From Ruminococcus sp. UBA1780 (GTDB lineage: Bacteria; Bacillota; Clostridia; Oscillospirales; Ruminococcaceae), in contig DCGK01000075.1 of the NCBI GenBank assembly GCA_002315235.1, positions 1 to 13,494 on the forward strand: DNA of 13,494 nt, in the 5' to 3' direction. This document shows positions 6,391-13,494 of this stretch, piece by piece (the first letter of the stretch is position 1; every line of letters starts with the position of its first letter). A program made the position numbers and the translations under genes. The notes below the pieces were generated by a model, which did no database searches, was not told the origin of the DNA, and was given only the letters and a program-made list of their open reading frames with translations.

Positions 6391-7701
6391 TTATTCAGCG
6401 TCCTTCTTTTCTGCAAGGCTGTTGTCAACAACGGCATTTTCCTTAATCATGTCTGCAGCCTTTGATACGAGGAGATCCATCTTGTAGTCATCTACGCTGA
6501 TGAAACGCTTAACATCATCAACACTGATGTTGTTGCTTTCAGCAAGCTTAGCAAGACCTTCTTCAACTTCTGAATCTTCAACTGTGATATTTTCCTTTGC
6601 AACGATGCTTTCGAGAGCAAGTCTTAACTTAACTTCGCTTACAGCTCTGTCCCTGTATGTAGCCTTGAGATCATCAAGATCCATACCTGTGTACTGGAAG
6701 TAAAGGTCAAGTGACATCTGGTTCTGAGCAAGACGAGCTTCGAATTCAGAAACTTCTCTGTCAACTCTCTGATCGTACATGCATTCAGGAATTTCGCCTT
6801 CAAGGTTTCTGATAATCTCTTCGAAGATATAGTTTTCGAACTGAGCGTCAGCCTTCTGCTGTGCATTTTCTTCGAGTTTCTTTCTGAGGTCTTCCTTATA
6901 TTCAGCAACTGTATCGAATTCTGAAATATCCTTTACAAATTCGTCATCAAACTCAGGGAGCTCCTGTGTCTTGATTTCCTTGAGGTTAATCTTGAATACT
7001 GTCTTCTGACCAGCAAGATCCTTCATCTGGTAATCTTCAGGGAATGTTACTTCGATTTCGAATTCTTCACCTGTCTTGTGACCAGCTACCTGATCTTCAA
7101 ATCCAGGGATGAACTGACCGCTGCCGAGTGTGAGTGGGAAATCTGTACCCTTGCCGCCTTCAAATGCAACGCCGTCCTTGAATCCTTCGAAGTCGATAAC
7201 AACTTCGTCATCCATCTGAGCTGCTCTGTCTTCAACAGTTACGATTCTTGCCTGTCTCTTTCTTGCTGATTCAATCTGTTCGTTGATTACTTCGTCAGTA
7301 ACAGCGTCAATTACCTTAGGAGCCTTGATGCCCTTGTATTCTGAAACTGATACTTCAGGCTTTGTTGTGCATGTAGCCTTGAGTACAGCACCTTCAGCCT
7401 TTGAAGCAGAAACGATTTCTACCTGTGGTCTGTCAACGATATCAAGCTTTGTTTCTTCAAGAGCTGCTGTAATTTCTGAAGGGAGAAGATCATTAAGTGC
7501 TGTGTCGAAGAATACTTCTTCACCGTAGTACTTTTCGATTACTGCCATAGGAGCCTTACCTTTTCTGAAGCCCTTGATCTGAATCTGATTCTTTTCCTTT
7601 TTATAAGCATTAACAATAGCCTTGTTAAAGTCTTCTGCGCTGATTTCGATTATTAATTCATGTGTATTAACTGCCACATTTGATGATGATTTTAAACTCA
7701 T
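6391..7701 (-). CDS. tig: Trigger factor, ribosome-bound chaperone and prolyl isomerase
   Basis: Trigger factor binds ribosomal protein L23 at the tunnel exit and assists folding of nascent chains; its FKBP domain isomerises peptidyl-prolyl bonds. I start it at the ATG at 7701, giving 436 residues, because GGAGGA lies 8 bases upstream. With this start the ribosome-binding signature GFRKGKAP falls at 44-51, close to its place in E. coli. An in-frame ATG 33 bases further upstream would have no ribosome binding site and would lie at or next to the predicted transcription start. The FKBP-type PPIase domain spans about 163-244 (VVIDFEGFKDG, GSGQFIPGFE). The rest forms the helical substrate-binding arms, ending in an acidic-basic tail (AEKKDAE). 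It heads the tig–clpP–clpX group, a common Firmicute arrangement. Confidence 0.97.
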   Translation of the reverse strand: MSLKSSSNVAVNTHELIIEISAEDFNKAIVNAYKKEKNQIQIKGFRKGKAPMAVIEKYYGEEVFFDTALNDLLPSEITAALEETKLDIVDRPQVEIVSASKAEGAVLKATCTTKPEVSVSEYKGIKAPKVIDAVTDEVINEQIESARKRQARIVTVEDRAAQMDDEVVIDFEGFKDGVAFEGGKGTDFPLTLGSGQFIPGFEDQVAGHKTGEEFEIEVTFPEDYQMKDLAGQKTVFKINLKEIKTQELPEFDDEFVKDISEFDTVAEYKEDLRKKLEENAQQKADAQFENYIFEEIIRNLEGEIPECMYDQRVDREVSEFEARLAQNQMSLDLYFQYTGMDLDDLKATYRDRAVSEVKLRLALESIVAKENITVEDSEVEEGLAKLAESNNISVDDVKRFISVDDYKMDLLVSKAADMIKENAVVDNSLAEKKDAE

Positions 7702-7741
7702 TTTAAACGTCCTCCATTTATTATTAAACAACATCGAATCT

Positions 7742-7750
7742 ATTATATCA
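7742..7750 (-). promoter_or_regulatory. Extended -10 promoter element of tig
   Basis: On the minus strand TGA-TATAAT (7750-7742) gives a perfect -10 with the TG extension. The region 17 bases upstream (AGCATT) is a poor -35, which is tolerated when the -10 is extended. Transcription would start near 7735, about 34 bases before the chosen tig ATG. There is no clear terminator between the preceding metallophosphoesterase gene and this promoter, so read-through from upstream is also possible. Confidence 0.65.
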
Positions 7751-7804
7751 TATTAAATATATTAATGCTATATGCAGTAGTATTGTTCTACGTTTTCTAC
7801 AATT

Positions 7805-8494
7805 TTACATAACTTTATATGGTGAAAATTTGAGAAAATCGCTGGAAATCATAATATATTCCACGCCGTCATGCACGCCTGTAACGGCATTTTTCTGACT
7901 GTATCCGTGAATATGTCCATAAAAGCATTTTTTTATTCCGTACCTGTACAGAACATCAAGGATGTCATAATTGCAGCTGGCTCCGTAAACAGGCGGATAA
8001 TGCATAAAAACAAGAGGCTCGAGACCCTGGTCAAGAGCTGCCTTTACAGAAACCTCCAGTCTCTGAACCTCCCGCAGCATTACCTTTTCGTCCTCAGTAT
8101 CCCCGCCGATGCTAACCCATCCGCGCGTTCCGCATATTCCGTAGTTCTCATAGGAATAGCAGTTATTGAACAGAATACTGACTGTACTGAAATCATTTTC
8201 CTTAAACCAGCGTTCCATCTTTGCCATGGTCGCCCACCAGTAGTCGTGATTTCCTTTAAGAATTATCTTTTTTCCCGGGAGACTGTTTACGAAAGCGAAG
8301 TCATTGTATGAATTCTGAAGCTTCATCGCCCAGGATGTATCTCCGGCAAGAACAACCGTATCATCATCCGTGATCATATTTCTCCAGCTGGTTTCAAGCT
8401 TTTCAGTGTAGCCTTCCCATCCGCTGAAAATATCCATCGGCTTGTACGTATCGCTCAGTGCCAGATGAAGGTCTCCGATTGCATAAAGTGCCAC
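7805..8494 (-). CDS. Calcineurin-like metallophosphoesterase, substrate unknown
   Basis: A 229-residue cytoplasmic protein with the complete five-block metallophosphoesterase fold: Asp8 and His10 in GDLHL, Asp52 in GDTSW, Asn82-His83 in GNHDYWW, His165 in MHYPP, and His194/His196 in GHIHG. These residues hold a two-metal centre that hydrolyses phosphomono- or diesters. There is no signal peptide or membrane segment. Several conserved-looking aromatic residues follow GNHD (YWW). I recall this as a widespread predicted-phosphohydrolase family without a settled substrate, so naming a reaction would be guesswork. The start is a GTG at 8494-8492, with GAGGT 9 bases upstream. The gene begins 30 bases after the thrC stop with no terminator between, so it is probably the second gene of a thrC unit. 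Confidence 0.9.
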   Translation of the reverse strand: MALYAIGDLHLALSDTYKPMDIFSGWEGYTEKLETSWRNMITDDDTVVLAGDTSWAMKLQNSYNDFAFVNSLPGKKIILKGNHDYWWATMAKMERWFKENDFSTVSILFNNCYSYENYGICGTRGWVSIGGDTEDEKVMLREVQRLEVSVKAALDQGLEPLVFMHYPPVYGASCNYDILDVLYRYGIKKCFYGHIHGYSQKNAVTGVHDGVEYIMISSDFLKFSPYKVM

Positions 8495-8524
8495 TCAGAT
8501 TTTACCTCGTTATCAGCTGATTGA

Positions 8525-10021
8525 TTACTTGATGTTAAGTGATTTCATTACGAAGTCTGACATCTCTGTCTTGTCAATTGAACCTGTGAATCTTACAGGC
8601 TTGTTCTTAAGATCTGCAAGTGATTCAGGAACTGCGATATCTGAAAGTTCATTAATCTTGTCAACAAGTGCATATTCGTCATCAGCACTGAAGCCAGGGC
8701 AGATTGCATCGAGTACGCTTGCGCTGAACTTGTAAGGACTTGCTGTTGAAGCGATAAGTGTTCTTGTTGTATCACCTGTTGCTTTGCGGTAATCCTCGTA
8801 TACCTTAACAGCAACAGCTGTATGTGTATCGCAAACATAGGAATACTTGTCATAGATGTTCTTTATTGTAGCCTTTGTATCATCATCATCACAGTAGCCG
8901 GCGTAGAATTCTTCGCTGATCTTTGCCTTGATGTCATCTGTTACTTCGTACTTTCCGTCCTTTGAAAGTGCGCTGAACCATTCTCTTATCTGAGCATCAT
9001 TTTCTCCTGTGAGCATGTAGAGAAGTCTTTCAAGGTTGCTTGAAATAAGAATGTCCATTGACGGTGAGCTTGTTGCGTAGAACTTTCTGTTTCTGTCGTA
9101 AACACCTGTGTTTATGAAATCTGTAAGTACGTTGTTGATGTTTGAAGCACAGATAAGCTTTCCGAGAGGGAGTCCCATCTTCTTTGCATAGTAAGCAGCA
9201 AGAATGTTACCGAAGTTACCTGTAGGAACAACTACGTTTACCTTGTCTCCGAGCTTAATCTGTTCATCAGAAACGAGTGATGCATAAGCTGAAATATAGT
9301 AAACAACCTGAGGAACAAGACGGCCCCAGTTAATTGAGTTTGCGCTTGAGAACATGAGCTTGCTGCTTTCAAGTGTCTTCTTCACGTTATCATCTGTGAA
9401 GATTGTCTTAACGCCGCTCTGACAGTCATCAAAGTTACCCTTGATTGCACATACACCTACGTTCTGTCCTTCCTGAGTTGTCATCTGGCGCTTCTGCATT
9501 GAGCTTACACCGTTTTCAGGATAGAAGACCATAATCTGTGTTCCTTCAACATCCTTAAATCCTTCAAGTGCAGCCTTGCCTGTGTCACCTGATGTTGCAA
9601 CGAGAATAACAATCTTCTTGTCTATGTTAAGTTTCTTTGCTGATGTTGTAAGGAAATACGGAAGAATCTGAAGTGCCATATCCTTGAAAGCACATGTAGG
9701 ACCATGCCAGAGTTCAAGCATGTATGTTCCGTCGAAAAGATGTGCTATTTCAGCAATGTTTTCTGTTTCAAAATTTTTAGTGCTGTATGCATTGTCAGTA
9801 CAATAATGAATTTCTGCTTCAGTAAAGTCAGTAAGGAACTTTGCGAAAACATAAGCTGCTCTGTCTGCGTAGCTGAGTTCGGAAATGCTCTTTACTTCAT
9901 CAAGTGTGAGTGAAGGAATTGATTCAGGTACGAAAAGACCGCCGTCCTCTGAAATACCCTGTGAAATAGCCTGCGCACTTGTAACCTTTAAATTACTGTT
10001 TCTTGTACTTTTATAAAACAT
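8525..10021 (-). CDS. thrC: Threonine synthase (PLP-dependent)
   Basis: Threonine synthase converts O-phospho-L-homoserine and water to L-threonine and phosphate, the last step of threonine synthesis. The 498 residues fit the longer bacterial type, with the N-terminal extension (FYKSTRNSNLKVTSAQAISQ) and early GGLFVPE. The PLP Schiff-base lysine is Lys113 in ELWHGPTCAFKDMALQ. Other hallmarks are SGDTGKAALEGF from 144, MQKRQM at 175-180, NSINWGRL at 228-235, and the PLP phosphate-binding loop PTGNFGN at 266-272. The ATG at 10021 has GGAG about 8 bases upstream. No homoserine kinase or dehydrogenase gene lies nearby, so it is separated from the rest of its pathway. The 70-base gap upstream is too short for a T-box leader, and I see no leader peptide rich in Thr or Ile codons. 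Confidence 0.97.
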   Translation of the reverse strand: MFYKSTRNSNLKVTSAQAISQGISEDGGLFVPESIPSLTLDEVKSISELSYADRAAYVFAKFLTDFTEAEIHYCTDNAYSTKNFETENIAEIAHLFDGTYMLELWHGPTCAFKDMALQILPYFLTTSAKKLNIDKKIVILVATSGDTGKAALEGFKDVEGTQIMVFYPENGVSSMQKRQMTTQEGQNVGVCAIKGNFDDCQSGVKTIFTDDNVKKTLESSKLMFSSANSINWGRLVPQVVYYISAYASLVSDEQIKLGDKVNVVVPTGNFGNILAAYYAKKMGLPLGKLICASNINNVLTDFINTGVYDRNRKFYATSSPSMDILISSNLERLLYMLTGENDAQIREWFSALSKDGKYEVTDDIKAKISEEFYAGYCDDDDTKATIKNIYDKYSYVCDTHTAVAVKVYEDYRKATGDTTRTLIASTASPYKFSASVLDAICPGFSADDEYALVDKINELSDIAVPESLADLKNKPVRFTGSIDKTEMSDFVMKSLNIK

Positions 10022-10091
10022 TGTAACGCTCCGTTTCTCCGCAGATAAAATATACCGCGAAATTCACTCTGCAGTGATGAACTTCGTCGGA

Positions 10092-10478
10092 TTATCTGAA
10101 TGAAAGCATGACCCCGCTGTCAGACATATCAAATGCACTTCTGTAGTATCTTATGGCTGACGGTGTGTCATTTTTCAGAATAACCTCTGCAATATCAAAT
10201 CTTGGCTGCTTGTCCAGCGGATGTCTGTAGCTGTACCATGCGGCCGTTTTTATTATCCTGCGCTTCTTCGTATAGTCAACAGCATCTGCGCCTGAAACAA
10301 GAGGGTCCTCTCTTCTTGCCTTGACCTCAATAAATGCTATTGTGTCACTGTTTTCAGCAACTATATCGATTTCTCCGCGCGGGCAGCTGTAGTTTCTCGC
10401 AATTACTCTGTATCCGTACTTCTCAACGTAACGGCATACAGCATCCTCGCCTCTGTTACCCAGATCTCTTTTTGTCAT
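10092..10478 (-). CDS. yraN: UPF0102 family protein YraN (endonuclease-like fold)
   Basis: A 128-residue protein of the YraN/UPF0102 family, which has a PD-(D/E)XK nuclease-like fold. Visible hallmarks are GNRGEDAVCRYVEKYGYRVIARN at the N-terminus (Glu11), RGEIDIVA with Asp38, and the core IAFIEVKAR with Glu51 and Lys53 as the probable metal-site residues. No signal peptide is present. Its biochemical role is not established, though neighbours in many genomes suggest nucleic acid processing. The ATG lies inside the 3' end of rnhB (23-base overlap) and has no clear ribosome binding site of its own, which suggests translation coupled to rnhB. It is the last gene of the lepB–rnhB group. Confidence 0.93.
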   Translation of the reverse strand: MTKRDLGNRGEDAVCRYVEKYGYRVIARNYSCPRGEIDIVAENSDTIAFIEVKARREDPLVSGADAVDYTKKRRIIKTAAWYSYRHPLDKQPRFDIAEVILKNDTPSAIRYYRSAFDMSDSGVMLSFR

Positions 10479-11097
10479 AGTATTTTTTCAGGAAACTCAT
10501 ACGATGAATCTCAGAAGGACCACACTCATCTATCTTCTGGTAATGAAGCTTAGTTCCGTATCCCTTGTGCTTTTCAAAAGCATACTCAGGATATTTTTCA
10601 GCCATTTCCGCCATGTATCTGTCCCTTGCAACCTTGGCAAGAACGGATGCTGCGGCAATACTTGCCGACAGAGCATCGCCCTTTATAACCGACCGCACCT
10701 CAGTATCCGGAATATCCGGACATTTGTTGCCGTCAGCCATTACAAGTTCAGGCTTTATTCCAAGCCCCTCAACAGCCCTTCTCATGGCAAGCATCGCAGC
10801 ATTAAGAATATTGATGTCCTCAATCTCCTCAACACTTGCAGTTGCTATGCACCAGGCCTCTGACTTTTCCTTAATCTCGTCAAAAAGCTGATTTCTCTTT
10901 TTTTCGGTAAGCTTCTTGCTGTCATTTATTCCGTCAATAGTGACGCCTTTTTTTAAAATGACAGCCGCTGCATAAACATCTCCCGCAAGAGGTCCTCTGC
11001 CTGCTTCGTCAGTCCCGCAGAGAATACCGCTTTCAAGCTCTGTTCTTACAGCATCGTCAAATGCGAATAATTCTGAATTGTCTTTTTTTTCTGCCAC
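10456..11097 (-). CDS. rnhB: Ribonuclease HII
   Basis: RNase HII cuts the RNA strand of RNA–DNA hybrids and starts removal of single ribonucleotides from DNA. I start it at the GTG at 11097-11095, giving 213 residues, because GGAGGA lies 8 bases upstream. An in-frame ATG at 11157 would add 20 residues without family similarity and overlap rbgA by 56 bases. Counted from the GTG, the acidic site is Asp30-Glu31 in GTDEAGRGPLAGDV, Asp122 in MADGN, and Asp141 in IKGDALSASIAAAS. INDSKKL and the C-terminal HKGYGT…HRMSF blocks are also typical. The start lies 4 bases after the rbgA stop, so the two are coupled. The 3' end overlaps yraN. Confidence 0.95.
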   Translation of the reverse strand: MAEKKDNSELFAFDDAVRTELESGILCGTDEAGRGPLAGDVYAAAVILKKGVTIDGINDSKKLTEKKRNQLFDEIKEKSEAWCIATASVEEIEDINILNAAMLAMRRAVEGLGIKPELVMADGNKCPDIPDTEVRSVIKGDALSASIAAASVLAKVARDRYMAEMAEKYPEYAFEKHKGYGTKLHYQKIDECGPSEIHRMSFLKKYYDKKRSG

Positions 11098-11101
11098 TGA
11101 T

Positions 11102-11971
11102 TTATTCCTCCGGCATTTCGAGCGAAATGCTGCCGATCTTTCCGGCTCTGAATTCATCGAGAAGCATTATAGCTGCTCTTTCGGTGTTAACTTCTCCCCC
11201 GGAAATGAGCATGCCTCTTTTTCTTCCGAGAAGTTCAAGCAGATCCTTTCCGGGCTGACCTGAAACATCCATCTTATAGCGTTCCTTCAGAGCTGCCGGA
11301 TAGTTTTCAGCAAGGTACTCAAGAAGAAGCATCGCAAGCGTTTCGATATCAACGATATCGTCCTTGATTGCTCCTGTGAAAGCCAGTCTGCGTGCAACAC
11401 CCTGATCCTCAAACTTAGGCCAGAGAACACCCGGCATGTCAAGCATTTCTATCCTGTCGCCGAGCTTAACCCACTGCTTGGTTCTGGTAACGCCGGGTCT
11501 GTCCTCAACCTTTGCCTTTTTGCTTCCTGACATACGGTTGATGAAGGAGGATTTGCCCACGTTAGGTATTCCTACTATCATTACCCTGACAGGAGCACCT
11601 GACATACCTTTAGCGCGCCTTGTTTCGAGAAGGTCCTTCAGAAGCTGGTTTTCAAGTGCTGAAGTAAACTGTTTCATCCCCTTGCCTGATTTGCAGTCCA
11701 TGGAAACCGCAACAATCCCCTGACTTCTGAAATATGATATCCATCTGTCAGTTACATTGCTGTCGGCCATGTCTCTCTTGTTGAGAACAAGGAGTCTCGG
11801 CTTCCCTGCAGTCATTTTTCCCATCTCGGGATTCTGGCTGCTGAGCGGAATACGGGCGTCGATAATCTCGACAACAGCATCGACAAGGGAAAGGTTTTCC
11901 TTTATGCTTCGTCTTGTCTTTGCCATATGTCCCGGAAACCACTGTATTGATTTAATCTCAGTTTCTGACAT
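11102..11971 (-). CDS. rbgA: Ribosome biogenesis GTPase RbgA (YlqF)
   Basis: RbgA is a circularly permuted GTPase that acts late in 50S subunit assembly. The 289 residues show the permuted box order: G4 NKRD at 64-67, G5 in the DCKSGKG region near 92-98, then G1 GIPNVGKS at 134-141, G2 around Thr162-Thr164 in RPGVTRTKQW, and G3 DMPG at 178-181. The N-terminal WFPGHMAKTRR carries the histidine (His15) corresponding to the catalytic residue proposed for this family. The C-terminal third is the helical RNA-binding region. Length matches Bacillus subtilis YlqF. The ribosome binding site before the ATG at 11971 is weak (ACGGATG). It lies 20 bases after the second lepB gene, in the standard Firmicute rplS–lepB–rbgA–rnhB order. 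Confidence 0.96.
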   Translation of the reverse strand: MSETEIKSIQWFPGHMAKTRRSIKENLSLVDAVVEIIDARIPLSSQNPEMGKMTAGKPRLLVLNKRDMADSNVTDRWISYFRSQGIVAVSMDCKSGKGMKQFTSALENQLLKDLLETRRAKGMSGAPVRVMIVGIPNVGKSSFINRMSGSKKAKVEDRPGVTRTKQWVKLGDRIEMLDMPGVLWPKFEDQGVARRLAFTGAIKDDIVDIETLAMLLLEYLAENYPAALKERYKMDVSGQPGKDLLELLGRKRGMLISGGEVNTERAAIMLLDEFRAGKIGSISLEMPEE

Positions 11972-11991
11972 ATTTTACATCCGTTTCTGTT

Positions 11992-12729
11992 TTAGTAATT
12001 AAAGAACCTGAAGTCCTTTACAGGTGAGTATCTTACAAATACCTTTCCGACTATGTTTTCAACCGGTACAAATCCGACTATATCGCCGCGGCTGTCCTCT
12101 GAAACACCACGGTTGTCGCCCATAAGGAAGACATGTCCTTCAGGAACTGTACACGGATATTCGTGGAAAGATCTCGGCTGTGTGGCTGAATTAACAAAGT
12201 GGCTTGCAGTAAGTGTACTTCCCTCTTCATAAACCTGTTCATCAAGGCGCTGTCCGTTAACATATACCACTCCGTCTCTGATATCAACAACCTCGCCCTC
12301 TGTTGCCACAATACGCTTTACTATAAGTCCGAGTCGTTCGTTGTCAGCGATGACGATATCATTGTCCTCAGGTGTGTAAATCTTGCTGTAGAGAAGTTTC
12401 TCGGAATCGTTGAGAGTCGGAACCATGGAGCTGCCGTCTACAATTGCCTGATCTGCCACATAAGCCTTGAGAAGGAAAAATACAAGCATGAAAAGTATAA
12501 GGGTTTCACCGACATCAAAAACGTCATTTATAAAGCTTTTGAATGTGTACGGTTCCCTGTCGCTTTTTTCTGATTTTTCCGGTTTACTTTCAGCTGTTTC
12601 AGTATTTTCTTCAGCCGGTGATTCAGCAGCTGCTCCAGCAGCAGCTTCGGCTTGTTCTGAAACCGCTTCCTCTGTTATATTTTCAGCTGATTCATCAGCC
12701 TTTTTTATTTCTTCTGTTTCTTTATTCAT
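11992..12729 (-). CDS. lepB: Type I signal peptidase, copy 2, with long acidic cytoplasmic tail
   Basis: Signal peptidase I removes signal peptides from exported proteins at the outer face of the membrane. The catalytic domain is complete: Ser101 in SSMVPT (the nucleophile), general base Lys138 in VKRIVA, and the MGDNR box near 203-207 followed by SEDSR. One membrane helix lies at about 74-91 (ETLILFMLVFFLLKAYV). The odd feature is the N-terminal tail of some 60 residues, rich in Glu, Ala and Ser, low in complexity and predicted to be disordered in the cytoplasm. I prefer the ATG at 12729 (245 residues) to a GTG two codons upstream, because AGGTG then lies 5 bases before the start instead of overlapping it. 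It begins 21 bases after the first lepB. Confidence 0.95.
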   Translation of the reverse strand: MNKETEEIKKADESAENITEEAVSEQAEAAAGAAAESPAEENTETAESKPEKSEKSDREPYTFKSFINDVFDVGETLILFMLVFFLLKAYVADQAIVDGSSMVPTLNDSEKLLYSKIYTPEDNDIVIADNERLGLIVKRIVATEGEVVDIRDGVVYVNGQRLDEQVYEEGSTLTASHFVNSATQPRSFHEYPCTVPEGHVFLMGDNRGVSEDSRGDIVGFVPVENIVGKVFVRYSPVKDFRFFNY

Positions 12730-12750
12730 ATTCACACCTGCTGTCTTTTA

Positions 12751-13362
12751 TTATTTTACTGTTCCAAACTTTGAAACAGGCGATAACCTGAAAACTACTT
12801 TTCCGACTATTTCATTTTCCGGAACAAATCCAAGCTCAGGATGCTTGCTGTCCTTGGAACGGTTTCTGTTGTCACCAAGTACAAACACACAGCCTTCCGG
12901 AACTGTGACCGGATATGACTCAAATGCCCCCATGTCAGCTGTTGTAAGAGTATTCACAAAATGACCGGCTTTAAGAACCGGCTCACTTCCGTTTTCTCCG
13001 GGAACGTAAAGCTGCTCGTCAAGCGGTGTGCCGTCAACGGATACTATACCCTTTTCAAAGTCGATATTTACCGACTGACCCTCAAGAGCAACTATTCTCT
13101 TTACTATCAGCTTTTCAAGACGTGAGCTGTTAACAACAACGATATCGTTCTGCTCCGGTGTATAAAACAGCGGAGAAATAACCACTCTGTCCTTTTCCTT
13201 AAGTGTAGGCTCCATAGACGGACCCTGAACATCAGAAAGTCTGAACAGATATGTAAATACAAGAAGAACTATAAATACCGAAAATATAATTGATTCTATG
13301 ATATCCGTAACGTCATCAAGAAGTGACGTTTCCGGCTTTTTTTCCTGTTTTTCTTCTCTCAT
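12751..13362 (-). CDS. lepB: Type I signal peptidase, copy 1
   Basis: A 203-residue signal peptidase I with a short charged N-terminus (MREEKQEKKPE) and one membrane helix at about 22-40. The catalytic Ser is Ser49 in GPSMEPTL and the Lys is Lys88 in VKRIVALEG. Box E is LGDNR at 162-166, followed by SKDS. It is a full-length, apparently active enzyme of the single-span Gram-positive type (SipS-like). Compared with the next gene it lacks the long acidic tail and differs widely in the insert between the catalytic boxes, so the pair is an old duplication rather than a recent repeat. GGAG lies 9 bases before the ATG. The gene follows rplS across a strong terminator. Confidence 0.96.
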   Translation of the reverse strand: MREEKQEKKPETSLLDDVTDIIESIIFSVFIVLLVFTYLFRLSDVQGPSMEPTLKEKDRVVISPLFYTPEQNDIVVVNSSRLEKLIVKRIVALEGQSVNIDFEKGIVSVDGTPLDEQLYVPGENGSEPVLKAGHFVNTLTTADMGAFESYPVTVPEGCVFVLGDNRNRSKDSKHPELGFVPENEIVGKVVFRLSPVSKFGTVK

Positions 13363-13401
13363 ATTTGCCGTCTCCGTAAGGTAAAAAAAGATATTAATAG
13401 C

Positions 13402-13427
13402 AAAAAAGGGACTGAATCGTCCCTTTT
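13402..13427 (-). terminator. Intrinsic terminator between rplS and lepB
   Basis: On the minus strand AAAAGGGAC (13427-13419) pairs with GTCCCTTTT (13412-13404) around the 6-base loop GATTCA, and the run of T continues to 13402. This is a textbook rho-independent terminator 34 bases after the rplS stop. I see no convincing promoter between it and lepB, so the downstream genes may rely on partial read-through or on a weak promoter I could not recognise. Confidence 0.85.
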
Positions 13428-13460
13428 ATAACTATCATATAGATGATGAAGCAGCAGAAA

Positions 13461-13494
13461 TTATCTGAGTGCTTCCTTAACCTTAGCTGCCTTA
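13461..13494 (-). CDS. rplS: C-terminal end of ribosomal protein L19 (partial)
   Basis: The last ten codons of an open frame read KAAKVKEALR and end with TAA at 13463-13461. The residues match the usual C-terminus of bacterial L19 (…GKAAxxKE…), and rplS commonly precedes lepB and rbgA in Firmicutes. L19 is a 50S protein at the interface with the 30S subunit. The identification rests on ten residues plus gene order, so it is good but not certain. Confidence 0.75.
   Translation of the reverse strand, partial: KAAKVKEALR

Noticed and set aside
7702..7734. Longer trigger factor with 11 extra N-terminal residues from the ATG at 7734
   Set aside because: It has no ribosome binding site and lies at or next to the predicted transcription start; GGAGGA lies 8 bases before the ATG at 7701, and the GFRKGKAP signature then falls at its usual position.
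7780..7804. Inverted repeat ATTGT…ACAAT after the metallophosphoesterase gene as a terminator
   Set aside because: The stem is only five AT-rich pairs with no T-run.
10040..10091. Terminator between yraN and thrC built on TCACT-GCAG-AGTGA
   Set aside because: The wider stem needs several bulges and the following TATATTTTATC is not a proper U-tract; on the minus strand it would also lie upstream of yraN's partner genes, so its role is unclear.
11098..11157. Longer RNase HII with 20 extra N-terminal residues from the ATG at 11157
   Set aside because: It would overlap rbgA by 56 bases and lacks an SD; the GTG at 11097 has GGAGGA at the right distance.
12467..12964. Plus-strand 165-codon open frame across the two lepB genes
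   Set aside because: Its Ser/Ala-rich composition is a by-product of the Glu/Ala/Ser-coding tail on the other strand, and it spans two genuine genes.
1..13494. Mobile element, CRISPR array, tRNA, rRNA, toxin-antitoxin or defence system
   Set aside because: No terminal repeats, transposase, recombinase, repeat-spacer pattern, cloverleaf or defence-gene motif was seen; the gene content is conserved housekeeping throughout.

Overview
This window is a conserved housekeeping segment of a low-to-medium GC Firmicute chromosome. The gene order (rplS–lepB–rbgA–rnhB–yraN, then tig–clpP–clpX–lon–engB), AGGAGG-type ribosome binding sites and TTGACA/TATAAT promoters point to Clostridia. Codon and protein character suggest an Oscillospiraceae/Ruminococcus-like gut or rumen anaerobe, but that genus-level guess is inference. 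All genes but one lie on the minus strand, so the biological reading order runs from high to low coordinates.

Right third (13494 to 10092): the last ten codons of rplS (ribosomal protein L19), a strong intrinsic terminator, two tandem but clearly different type I signal peptidases, the 50S-assembly GTPase RbgA, ribonuclease HII and the UPF0102 protein YraN. Gaps are about 4 to 30 nt, and rnhB and yraN overlap by 23 nt, so lepB–lepB–rbgA–rnhB–yraN looks like one transcription unit, probably reached partly by read-through from rplS.

Middle (10021 to 7805): threonine synthase (thrC) and a calcineurin-like metallophosphoesterase of unknown substrate, probably co-transcribed.

Left-centre (7701 to 1254): the protein quality-control block. 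Trigger factor (tig), the ClpP protease and its ClpX unfoldase follow one another, with a long hairpin and a small perfect palindrome in the tig–clpP gap. A clear terminator ends clpX. It is followed at once by a near-consensus promoter that gives lon its own transcription start, and engB (ribosome-assembly GTPase) follows lon. The block links folding of nascent chains, two ATP-dependent proteolysis systems and ribosome assembly.

Left end (1144 to 1): a plus-strand gene for a small HD-domain metal-dependent phosphohydrolase converges on engB through a shared hairpin terminator. It diverges from secA, of which the window holds only the first 108 codons, ending just after Walker A. The 314-base secA/HD spacer carries two good back-to-back promoters.

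I found no mobile element, CRISPR array, tRNA or rRNA, and no strong candidate for a new system. The points most worth a second look are the paired signal peptidases, the tig–clpP intergenic structures, the separately promoted lon with an odd start region, and the uncharacterised HD and metallophosphoesterase proteins.
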